A stretch of 9,311 nt of DNA from NCBI GenBank assembly GCA_945947715.1, contig CAMEYZ010000071.1, positions 1 through 9,311 of the forward strand. The letters run 5' to 3'. The notes beneath the pieces are model-generated. The model saw only the letters and a program-made list of their open reading frames with translations. It searched no databases and was not told the origin of the DNA. Positions 1 to 5,668 of the stretch are shown here, one piece after another (position 1 is the stretch's first letter; every line of letters starts with the position of its first letter). This DNA is from an uncultured Clostridia bacterium. GTDB lineage: Bacteria; Bacillota; Clostridia; Oscillospirales; Ruminococcaceae. Made by a program: the position numbers and the translations under genes.

Positions 1-327
1 GAAAACTGTAAGTGTTTTAATAAGGTTTGCTCGGATATGTGCATGCATCACCATGAAAGATATGACGGAACGGGATTTCCTCATGGATTAAGGGGCAGCG
101 ATAACTCTGTCAACAGCCAGCTTTGCGGCCTCGCTATCCGGTCTGACAAGCTTTTTATCAGACGCAAGGAGATAAATGACGTCCAGTTTGATTTTGTGAT
201 AAATGAAATGAAGATCGACAAGGGCGCTTTTTCGGCGGAGCTTATTGATCTTCTGTCAAAATGCAGAGCAGAGATACTAAGCTATTATAAAATGCTGGAA
301 ACAAGCAGTATTGAAACAATCCTGTAG
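1..327 (+). CDS. HD-GYP-like domain protein, 3' end (5' truncated by window edge)
   Basis: The frame is open from base 1 and ends at TAG 325-327, giving 108 codons of a longer protein. Codons 16-27 read HHHERYDGTGFP, the family signature (HHE.xDG.GYP) with Phe in place of Tyr. HD-GYP domains are known to hydrolyse cyclic di-GMP with a metal centre, and are often fused to a receiver domain. The stretch that normally reads like ADxYDAL is here LAIRSDKLF (codons 44-52), so an aspartate that usually helps bind metal seems replaced by Ile. The domain may therefore be weakened or have another role. The C-terminal part (codons 60-100) is a helical tail rich in Glu and Lys. The upstream portion lies outside the window, so the N-terminal domain is unknown. 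A decayed kinase follows, which would fit a signalling cluster. Confidence 0.75.
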   Translation, partial: ENCKCFNKVCSDMCMHHHERYDGTGFPHGLRGSDNSVNSQLCGLAIRSDKLFIRRKEINDVQFDFVINEMKIDKGAFSAELIDLLSKCRAEILSYYKMLETSSIETIL

Positions 328-400
328 TACGAGTATTGTCAGAACATCGCCTGGTTGTGTTTTAATACCTGAATGTTTGTGTTGATGTCTGCAGGAAGGC

Positions 401-429
401 TCTCCTCATAGACCGGTTCTATGGGGAGA
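401..429. repeat. Near-perfect inverted repeat (hairpin or operator)
   Basis: TCTCCTCATAGACC (401-414) pairs with GGTTCTATGGGGAGA (415-429), with one mismatch and one bulged base and essentially no loop. The RNA hairpin would be followed only by TTTGTAT, so it is a poor intrinsic terminator for the HD-GYP gene. It lies just upstream of the ribosome binding site of the decayed kinase and could equally be an operator or an mRNA structure. Confidence 0.5.
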
Positions 430-439
430 TTTGTATAAT

Positions 440-447
440 AGGAGGGG
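440..447 (+). promoter_or_regulatory. Ribosome binding site for the lost start of the kinase pseudogene
   Basis: AGGAGGGG at 440-447 sits 11 bases before ATG 459-461. That ATG opens a frame that stops after five codons (TAA 474-476), while the PAS frame is open from 442 but has no start codon before ATG 496. Removing one base between 462 and 474 would join MPEN to the PAS frame. This suggests the original start was 459 and that an indel has cut it off. A weaker AAGG at 484-487 precedes ATG 496. Confidence 0.5.
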
Positions 448-495
448 AGTGAGCCCAAATGCCCGAAAATATATAAACAGGATAAGGCTGAGCAT

Positions 496-1263
496 ATGCA
501 GAAAAGCTCGGGGGATATCCTTTATGACATGTTTGCTGACAATGGGAACGATGTGTCCTCATATCTGAAGCTGTCCGAGCAGAATCGGCTCGATGCGGTG
601 TCTGTACTTGACGGAATTGCTCCTATTGGCATGATAGGCGGCTACTGCGAAGAGGGCTTTCCGCTTCTCTATGCGAGCAGAGCGATGTATTCCATGATGG
701 GCTACGGCTCCTTTGATGAGTTTTACGCGGCTATTCAGGGAAAGGTCGCAAATACGATATATTATCAGGATTATAACCGTGTTCTGGACGAGCTTGCCGA
801 TGTGAAAAATGTGGGAGGCAGGTACAGTGTGACCTACCGTATGCCCAGAAAGGACGGCAGCCTTTTCTGGGTGATAGATAAGGGCAGAATAGTTGAGACA
901 GATGATGGACGAAAGGCTATCGTCAGCTTCTGCATGGATATTTCCGAGATCATGGAGCTGCAGTATCTGAATAATAATATTCCTGTGGGATATTATCGCT
1001 GCGCAGATACTCCTGATTATGATTTTTTGTATGTCAGCAACAGGTTTCTCGATATGCTCGGGTACACCCGCTGTGATATAAAGGAGCTGTTTGATGATAA
1101 ATTCAGCAACATGATTCATCCCGAGGACAGGAAAAGACTGTTCGACGGTGAGGAAAATCATTCGGAAAACAGAGACCCTGATAAAAAATATGAATACCGC
1201 ATCAAAGCAAAAAAGGGATATATCTGGGTCATCGACCAGACCTCATATATGGCGGATATGTAG
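496..1263 (+). pseudogene. Tandem PAS domain fragment of the decayed kinase
   Basis: This 255-codon open stretch from ATG 496 holds PAS 1 (about residues 35-150, ending in the typical IVSFCMDISE) and PAS 2 (about 160-255, with the HPEDR and KKGYIWVIDQ blocks of PAS_3-like folds). PAS domains sense ligands or redox state and pass the signal to a kinase. TAG 1261-1263 is a nonsense codon rather than a natural end. The same frame continues after it with PPCFQGVIMDVTERHMLREQ, exactly the missing end of PAS 2, and then LKASNKAFQIAAKEAGNLVF, the linker and first strand of a third PAS-like module, until TGA 1396-1398. If translated today it would yield a truncated sensor without output domain. Confidence 0.8.
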
Positions 1264-1387
1264 CCTCCCTGCTTTCAGGGGGTTATCATGGATGTTACTG
1301 AGCGGCATATGCTCCGTGAGCAGCTTAAGGCAAGCAACAAGGCATTCCAGATAGCGGCAAAGGAGGCAGGGAACCTCGTTTTTACAT

Positions 1388-1921
1388 ATGAAAAATGAGA
1401 GCATGGAAAGAATGGCGATTATCTATGCTCTTAGTATGGAATAATATTCCTTGTGGCTGCTTGATTTGGAGCAGGATAATACGACCTGTGCGCAGTCCAA
1501 GGGTACAGGCCTTGGAATGGCGATCACTAAGAAATATGTTGACCTTATGGGCGGAGATATCGGGATAAAAAGTCAGAAGGGTGTGGGCTCGGAATTTACG
1601 GTCGAGCTGCCTCTGGAGCTTTCGACTGAAAAGGACATACAAGAACGCAGGGTGACTTCTCCCGACACCGACCTGACGGGAATCAAGGTGCTTATCGCTG
1701 AGGATAATGACCTTAATGCGGAAATTGCCGTAACACTTCTTGAAGAACAGGGCTTGTCTGTCATAAGAGCAGTGAACGGATAAGAGGCTGCGGACATTTT
1801 TGCAAACTCGCCGCAGGGGACCTTTGACGTTATATTAATGGATATAATGATGCCCGAAATGAACGGATATGACGCGACAAGGGCTATCCGTTCGATGAGC
1901 GGACGTCCTGACGCTGCAAAG
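1388..1921 (+). pseudogene. Kinase ATPase C-terminus and truncated receiver domain remnant
   Basis: One frame runs from 1388 to beyond 1921 with two in-frame TAA codons (1442 and 1781). It reads NESMERMAIIYALSME-stop-YSLWLLDLEQDNTT, a sensor-module start, and then passes directly into KGTGLGMAITKKYVDLMGG, the G2 box of a histidine kinase ATPase domain. The N, G1 and phospho-His regions are missing, so a deletion joins the two near the EQDN codons (about 1480-1491). The receiver domain follows: IKVLIAEDND carries the acidic pocket and VILMDIMMPEMNGYDA the phospho-acceptor Asp. It breaks off at RSMSGRPDAAK, before the conserved Thr/Ser and Lys. The stop at 1781 splits the receiver where a Lys codon would be expected (VNG-stop-EAADIF). 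Confidence 0.8.
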
Positions 1922-2949
1922 AATGACAGAGTTCTGTCACAGATCACCCAGATAATGTACAGCTATAACCTTACGGTCGATCTGGCTACGGAAAGCTATT
2001 CCCTTATCACAGGTACGGGAATGGAGCGTACTGTCAGTGAATATAAAAAGCACAGCAATCAGGCGGAACTCATTGAGTTTCAGAACAACATTATTCACCC
2101 TTCATATCTAAATCGGTTCACGCGCTTGTCAATTTTGACTCTGCAAGAAATGACTCGTCAGAAAACGGATTCAAAGGAACGCTGGAATATCCCGTTATCT
2201 ATCCCGGCGACGATGAATTTGAGTGGCATGAAATCAATGTGTTTATCGACACGGAGGATGACGGCACAAGAATCGCAAATATCATTGGCCGTAATATCAC
2301 CGAAGCTCATAGGGCGCAGGAAAAGAATGAAAAGGAGCTTCGTGCGGCTGCGGATAAGAACCGTATCCTGTCGGAACTTACAAAGAAGCTGTACAGCTAT
2401 AACCTGACGCTGAATCTGAGAACGGGAAAGTACAGCATGATAATCGGTACGGGCATGACCCAGTTTATGGAGATATTCAAATCTACCGACGATTATGAAA
2501 CTGCATACAAGAAAAAGCTTTCCTATCTGGACCCGGAAAATGTGCCGCAGTTTGAGGCTCTTGCAAGCCTTGATTCCCTTCGCGCAAGAACAAATGCCAA
2601 CGGCTTTATCGGCAATCTCGAATACGGAGCTATCACCGATTACGGCGAGGAATGGCATGAGATAAATGTATTCATCAGTACAGACGAGGACGGCGTGCCT
2701 GTTGCCAATATCCTCGGAAGAGATATAACCGATGCGCATAAGCGCCACGAAAAGCGTGAAAATCAGCAGAAGGCTGCTATGGCACGTGACCAACTGCTTG
2801 CGGGCATTACTAAGATGCTTTACAGCTATAATATGACGGTGAATGTGGATACGGGAAAATATACTCTTATCACAGGTACGGGAATGGACGATATCGTTTC
2901 GAGAATGGAATCATCAGATGATTATGAGGATATTTACTGTTATAAATGA
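1922..2949 (+). repeat. Two and a fraction tandem copies of a 144-codon PAS-like sensor module
   Basis: Unit A is 1922-2352, unit B 2353-2784 and unit C 2785-2949 (truncated). Each starts like (N/D)xLLxxxTKxLYSYNLTLNLxTGKYxLITGTGM and A and B end in EWHEINVFIxTxxDGxxxANIxGRxIT(D/E)AHxxxEK. Unit B is exactly 432 bp; unit A is 431 bp, one base short, and its frame changes near 2120: YLNRF is read in one frame and ALVNFDSARN in the next. From 2122 the frame is open to 2949. The module resembles sensor domains seen in many ruminococcal signalling proteins; its ligand is unknown to me. Unit C ends at DDYEDIYCYK, 55 codons into a 144-codon unit, so the 3' part and any output domain are lost. Confidence 0.8.
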
Positions 2950-3061
2950 GCCCGTGGATAATACAGTTTAAACATTATATTACTCCACCAATTAGCTAAT
3001 GAAGAGCAATGCTTGCAGTGTTTGAAAATGCTGCAGTCATAGGATGAGCTTATCAAAAATC

Positions 3062-3113
3062 ACTTGACTTTTACACTCTATTTATGTTATAATATATAGT
3101 GTAGAAGTCAAGT
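3062..3113. promoter_or_regulatory. Long inverted repeat operator around the abiEi-like promoter
   Basis: The left arm 3062-3081 and right arm 3094-3113 are 20-base inverted copies with 18 matches, separated by 12 bases. The left arm contains the -35 box, the spacer contains the -10 box, and the right arm covers the expected transcription start. AbiEi antitoxins are known to repress their own promoters by binding a pair of inverted repeats of about this size. The placement here fits autoregulation by the downstream gene product; this is inferred. Confidence 0.75.
3064..3093 (+). promoter_or_regulatory. Sigma-70-type promoter of the abiEi-like gene
   Basis: The -35 box TTGACT is at 3064-3069 and the -10 box TATAAT at 3088-3093, with an 18-base spacer. 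A TG one base upstream of the -10 box (3085-3086) makes it an extended -10. Transcription should start near 3100, about 30 bases before the ATG at 3132. Confidence 0.8.
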
Positions 3114-3131
3114 AATTGCTTGGGGCTATTT

Positions 3132-3719
3132 ATGAAAAAAAGTGATATCATTGAAAAATATGCCGAAGATAATTTGGGTTTAGTGAGATTATCCGAGTTA
3201 GAAAAGCTTGGAATATCAAAGCAGTATTGTATCGAGCATTTAAAAAAGAACGGTTATACGCGGTTAGCAAGGGGACTGTATCTCCACAAGGAGGGTGGCT
3301 TTGATGATCTGTATGAATTTCAGTCTCGTTATAAGCTGCCCTTTTCCCATTATACTGCTTTATACCTGGACGGGTTAACAGAACAGGAGCCCTTTGGTAT
3401 TTATGTGACTGCTAAGAAAGGGTATCATACAGAAAGCCTGCGTGGCAGTAATGTTAAGATAAAGCGTGTGACTAAAGCTTTATATGATGTAGGTCTTTGC
3501 GAATATGTTACACCAATGGGCTTTACTGTGACAGGATATGATACAGAGCGCAGTTTGTGTGATATATTGTGTATTCGAAATGTTGAGAGTTCAGTTAAGT
3601 CGTATGCTTTTAAAAATTACTTGAACAGGGTTAACAGGGATATTGCAAAGCTGCAGGCTTATGCTAAGCTGTTACATTGTGAAAAACCGCTGCATGACCT
3701 ATTGGAAATCTTATTATGA
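3132..3719 (+). CDS. AbiEi-family type IV antitoxin-like transcriptional regulator (orphan)
   Basis: This is a protein of 195 residues starting at ATG 3132, with GGGG six bases upstream; an in-frame TTG at 3120 adds four residues but has no better signal. Residues 1-60 form a winged-helix DNA-binding domain (SELEKLGISKQYCIEHLKKN, then RLARGLYL). The middle (FSHYTALYLDGLTEQEPFGIYVT and TVTGYDTERSLCDIL) carries blocks typical of the short AbiEi antitoxins of Firmicutes, and the length matches that group. AbiEi normally neutralises the nucleotidyltransferase toxin AbiEii without direct contact and represses their shared promoter. No AbiEii gene follows; a deaminase gene begins 34 bases after the stop. 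The gene looks intact and well expressed, so it may be a solitary repressor, an antitoxin left after toxin loss, or a partner of the deaminase. Confidence 0.8.
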   Translation: MKKSDIIEKYAEDNLGLVRLSELEKLGISKQYCIEHLKKNGYTRLARGLYLHKEGGFDDLYEFQSRYKLPFSHYTALYLDGLTEQEPFGIYVTAKKGYHTESLRGSNVKIKRVTKALYDVGLCEYVTPMGFTVTGYDTERSLCDILCIRNVESSVKSYAFKNYLNRVNRDIAKLQAYAKLLHCEKPLHDLLEILL

Positions 3720-3753
3720 AAAACAATTGAGTATAGCCCAAGGAGGAAAAATA

Positions 3754-4380
3754 ATGTGGAATGAACTATCAGAAGCCTGGCAGACAGCTTTTTCGGCAGG
3801 GTGGGAAGCCTTTAAAAATGGTTCAATACCTATCGGTGCGGTCATCTGCGACGAAAATGGGAAAATCATCTGCACAGGCAGAAACAGAGTAAATGAAATA
3901 ACAAACGGCAACAGAAAGATAGCTCATGCGGAGACTGACTGCTTGCAGCAGCTTGATACACAAAAATTTCCGAATTTAAAGAGCTATACCCTGTATGCCT
4001 GTATGGAGCCTTGTCCGATGTGTATGGGTACCATCGTTATGAGCAATTTCAGAAAGCTTCGCATAGCAGCAAAGGACGGTTACTGTGGCGCAGTTCATTA
4101 CTGCGAGGACGACAGCTATATCAGGTCAAAGAATATAAATGCCGTTTTTGAGCTGGGAGATATGCAGCTTGTCCAGCTTGTCATGCAGAGCTATTTTGAA
4201 CTGAAAATGAACTGTGGCGCAGTAAACTTAATAATTGAATGCTTTTCGGTAGATTGTCCTCGTGCGGTAGATATTGCAAAGGAGCTTTATGCCGACAGGA
4301 TTCTTGATACATATGCGGAAAATAATTCTGAGTTCGGAGAGGTTTTCGATATGATCGTAGCTTATCAGTTGAAAAACTAA
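3754..4380 (+). CDS. TadA-like nucleoside/cytidine deaminase family protein
   Basis: The start is ATG 3754, seven bases after AAGGAGG (3740-3746); the open frame extends upstream only through the end of the abiEi-like gene. The product has 208 residues. The zinc site is complete: His58-Ala-Glu60 (His ligand and catalytic proton shuttle) and Pro86-Cys87-x2-Cys90 (ligands). IPIGAVICDENG (25-36) is the substrate-side strand. This places it in the deaminase superfamily near TadA and guanine deaminases. It is longer than TadA (about 150-160 residues), with an extra C-terminal region of some 60 residues (about 145-208) that I recall from a clostridial group of nucleoside deaminases with undefined substrate. 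It lies 34 bases behind the abiEi-like gene with its own ribosome site, so co-transcription is likely. It could be ordinary salvage, or a partner of the AbiEi-like protein. Confidence 0.8.
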   Translation: MWNELSEAWQTAFSAGWEAFKNGSIPIGAVICDENGKIICTGRNRVNEITNGNRKIAHAETDCLQQLDTQKFPNLKSYTLYACMEPCPMCMGTIVMSNFRKLRIAAKDGYCGAVHYCEDDSYIRSKNINAVFELGDMQLVQLVMQSYFELKMNCGAVNLIIECFSVDCPRAVDIAKELYADRILDTYAENNSEFGEVFDMIVAYQLKN

Positions 4381-4415
4381 ATGCGTAATGAAGTATAGCA
4401 TATTTTTGATATAAA

Positions 4416-4431
4416 GTTACCTATTGCTAAC
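4416..4431. promoter_or_regulatory. Weak copy of the GTTAG-N6-CTAAC palindrome
   Basis: GTTAC-CTATTG-CTAAC matches the palindrome found twice downstream, except for one base in the left arm. It lies about 50 bases upstream of the -35 box of the feoA1 promoter, an unusual place for a simple repressor site, so it may be chance or an auxiliary site. Confidence 0.3.
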
Positions 4432-4481
4432 GGCGAAATCTGTGCAGGTATACAAATCCCTAGGAGGTCGTGGAAAAACTA

Positions 4482-4510
4482 TTGACAATCTGATAAATAT
4501 GTTGTACAAT
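4482..4510 (+). promoter_or_regulatory. Strong promoter of the feoA1 operon
   Basis: The -35 box is a consensus TTGACA (4482-4487) and the -10 box is TACAAT (4505-4510), with a 17-base spacer. Transcription should begin near 4517, leaving a leader of about 70 bases that contains both palindromes before ATG 4590. Confidence 0.85.
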
Positions 4511-4540
4511 AATCATGGTTAGTGAATGCTAACCGTGATT
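4511..4540. promoter_or_regulatory. Palindromic operator 1 of the feo locus
   Basis: The arms AATCATGGTTAG and CTAACCGTGATT pair with a single mismatch around a six-base centre. The core GTTAG-N6-CTAAC spans 4518-4533 and starts directly after the -10 box, where a bound repressor would block transcription. GTTAG/CTAAC half-sites resemble those of DtxR/IdeR/MntR-type metal repressors, which fits an iron gene; the regulator itself is not in the window. The leader RNA could also fold into this hairpin. Confidence 0.65.
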
Positions 4541-4551
4541 GAACGACATCA

Positions 4552-4567
4552 GTTAGCACGCTCTAAC
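4552..4567. promoter_or_regulatory. Palindromic operator 2 of the feo locus
   Basis: GTTAG-CACGCT-CTAAC repeats the core and spacing of operator 1, with centres 34 bases apart (about three helical turns). It lies in the feoA1 leader, just before the ribosome binding site GAAAGGAAG near 4571-4579. The identical half-sites and spacing with different central bases point to a protein-binding site rather than a duplicated segment. Confidence 0.65.
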
Positions 4568-4589
4568 ACTGAAAGGAAGCGAATCAATT

Positions 4590-4799
4590 ATGCCACTTAC
4601 ATTTGCAAATACAGGCGAGGAAAACATCATCAAAAAGGTGGGAGGAAATCATGATACGAGAAAATTTCTTGAAAACCTGGGCTTTGTGGCAGGAGGAACG
4701 GTGACTGTCATCAGTGAGATCGGCGGAAATGTTATCGTTAATGTCAAGGATTCAAGAGTTGCTGTTTCAAGGGAAATGGCATGCAAAATTATGGTTTAG
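4590..4799 (+). CDS. feoA: Ferrous iron transport protein A (first copy)
   Basis: A 69-residue protein with the SH3-like FeoA fold. The opening MPLTFANTGEENIIKKVGG, the block FLENLGFVAGGTVTVISEIGG (31-51) and the end SRVAVSREMACKIMV match the FeoA1 type that heads two-FeoA feo operons in clostridia. FeoA is a small cytoplasmic accessory of the Fe(II) permease FeoB; its exact role is unsettled. The start ATG 4590 follows AAAGGAAG at a slightly long spacing. TAG 4797-4799 ends it at the expected family position, and the GNAT gene starts 12 bases later in the same transcript. The gene is intact and is headed by a strong promoter with two palindromes, which suggests iron-dependent repression. Confidence 0.9.
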   Translation: MPLTFANTGEENIIKKVGGNHDTRKFLENLGFVAGGTVTVISEIGGNVIVNVKDSRVAVSREMACKIMV

Positions 4800-4811
4800 G
4801 GGTTATCCTAT

Positions 4812-5396
4812 ATGAAAAGTGTGGGTACCGGAACAATTGAAACTGAAAGACTTTTACTGAGAAGATTTGACTTTTCTGACAGCTCGGATATGATGAAATA
4901 CTGGGTCGCAGATGAACGGGTACAGCCTTCCTACGGCGAGCCTGTGTACTCTACAGAAGCGGAGGTCAAAGAACTTCTGAACAAATATATATCCTCTTAT
5001 GACAGCAAGGATTATTACCGGTGGGCAGTCATCGAAAAGAAAAGCGACTGTTGTATCGGCCAGATCGCGTTCTTTCTTGTGAACTGTAAAAATCATTTTG
5101 CCGAGATTGAATACTGTATTGGCGTTGATTATCAGCGGCAGGGATATGCCTCGGAAGCCACAAGGGCAGTGGTAAAATACGGCTTTGAAAAGGCAGAGTT
5201 ACACAAAATCCAGATATGTCATAGGTCAAATAATCTACCTTCAAAGAGGGTCATTGAAAAATGCGGCTTTACCTATGAGGGCGCCCTTCGGGACTACTTT
5301 TTTATTGACGGACAGTATTATGACAGACTTTATTACTCTATCCTGCATGACGAATATCTGAATGAAATTGGGAGGTATAACAGTGTCAACACTTAA
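4812..5396 (+). CDS. GNAT family N-acetyltransferase (RimJ/RimL-like)
   Basis: A 194-residue protein starting at ATG 4812 after TAGGGG (4797-4802). It opens with IETERLLLRRFDFSDSSDM (9-27), the usual start of RimJ/RimL-type acetyltransferases. The acetyl-CoA pyrophosphate loop is QRQGYASEA (108-116), and the later block NLPSKRVIEKCGFTYEGALRDYFF matches the conserved C-terminal half of the family. Such enzymes acetylate protein N-termini, small molecules or drugs; the substrate cannot be told here. It is placed between the two feoA genes, 12 bases after feoA1 and overlapping the feoA2 start by 14 bases, with the feoA2 ribosome site inside its own 3' end. This implies co-transcription and perhaps translational coupling. 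FeoA1 and FeoA2 genes are usually adjacent, so the gene looks like an insertion into the operon. Confidence 0.85.
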   Translation: MKSVGTGTIETERLLLRRFDFSDSSDMMKYWVADERVQPSYGEPVYSTEAEVKELLNKYISSYDSKDYYRWAVIEKKSDCCIGQIAFFLVNCKNHFAEIEYCIGVDYQRQGYASEATRAVVKYGFEKAELHKIQICHRSNNLPSKRVIEKCGFTYEGALRDYFFIDGQYYDRLYYSILHDEYLNEIGRYNSVNT

Positions 5397-5604
5397 AGAA
5401 GCAAAAATCGGCTCCACGGTTACGGTGAAAAAGCTGAACGGCGAGGGTGCAGTTAAGCGCAGAATTATGGATATGGGTATCACGAAGGGAACGGAAATTT
5501 ATGTTCGCAAGGTCGCACCCCTTGGAGACCCTATTGAGGTGACTGTCCGTGGCTATGAGCTTTCTCTTAGAAAAGCCGACGCAGAAATGATAGAAGTCGG
5601 CTGA
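5383..5604 (+). CDS. feoA: Ferrous iron transport protein A (second copy)
   Basis: The best start is GTG 5383, seven bases after GGGAGG (5370-5375), giving 73 residues that begin MSTLKEAKIGSTVTVKKL, as the family does. An in-frame ATG at 5362 would add seven residues encoded inside the GNAT gene and lacks a ribosome site. The blocks GAVKRRIMDMGITKGTEIYV and APLGDPIEVTVRGYELSLRK are hallmark FeoA sequences, of the FeoA2 type that normally sits directly before feoB. The gene overlaps the GNAT stop by 14 bases. It is intact, but the feoB gene expected next is reduced to a start fragment, so the protein may have lost its partner unless a feoB exists elsewhere in the genome. Confidence 0.9.
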   Translation: MSTLKEAKIGSTVTVKKLNGEGAVKRRIMDMGITKGTEIYVRKVAPLGDPIEVTVRGYELSLRKADAEMIEVG

Positions 5605-5619
5605 TATTTTTATAGATAA

Positions 5620-5635
5620 GTTAGCGGGCGCTAAT
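5620..5635. promoter_or_regulatory. Palindromic operator 3 before the feoB-like remnant
   Basis: GTTAG-CGGGCG-CTAAT has the same half-sites and six-base centre as operators 1 and 2, with one end mismatch; within it TTAGCG and CGCTAA pair perfectly. It lies just upstream of an extended -10 box, inside the would-be -35/-10 spacer, where a bound repressor would block RNA polymerase. Confidence 0.65.
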
Positions 5636-5637
5636 GA

Positions 5638-5646
5638 TGTTATAAT
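5638..5646 (+). promoter_or_regulatory. Extended -10 promoter for the feoB-like remnant
   Basis: TG-T-TATAAT at 5638-5646 forms an extended -10 element. No good -35 box is visible at the right distance (about 5617-5623), as is common for extended -10 promoters. It lies 23 bases before ATG 5669 and its spacer region contains operator 3. Confidence 0.55.
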
Positions 5647-5668
5647 AATCTAACTTTTAGAAAGGATC

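Larger units (their letters stand above)
459..2949 (+). pseudogene. Decayed multidomain hybrid sensor histidine kinase
   Basis: Read across three frames, this region encodes in order: two PAS domains, the start of a third PAS-like module, a short sensor scrap, the last quarter of a histidine kinase ATPase domain, most of a receiver domain, and two and a fraction copies of a sensor repeat. Lesions visible: a likely frameshift between ATG 459 and 496; TAG 1261-1263 inside PAS 2; a frame change near 1388-1396; TAA 1442-1444; TAA 1781-1783 inside the receiver; a one-base loss near 2120; and premature stop TGA 2947-2949. The dimerisation helix with the phospho-His, the N and G1 boxes of the ATPase, and the receiver end with its conserved Lys are absent, so internal deletions must also have occurred. 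It may be one gene or a fusion of tandem paralogues. No piece can make a working kinase, though the PAS part could still be translated. Confidence 0.85.

Noticed and set aside
434..439. TATAAT before the kinase ribosome site as a promoter
   Set aside because: No -35 box at the right distance, and the start site would fall inside or after the ribosome site at 440-447.
559..1161. 200-codon open frame on the minus strand opposite the PAS domains
   Set aside because: It is the shadow of a conserved PAS coding frame, has no recognisable domain, and no ribosome site was seen.
2158..2793. 211-codon open frame on the minus strand opposite the sensor repeats
   Set aside because: Shadow of the repeats; the plus strand gives conserved, repeated protein text while this frame gives none.
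4462..4496. AGGAGG followed by GTG as a small leader ORF before feoA1
   Set aside because: The spacing to GTG 4469 is too short, the frame lasts only seven codons, and it lies upstream of the transcription start.
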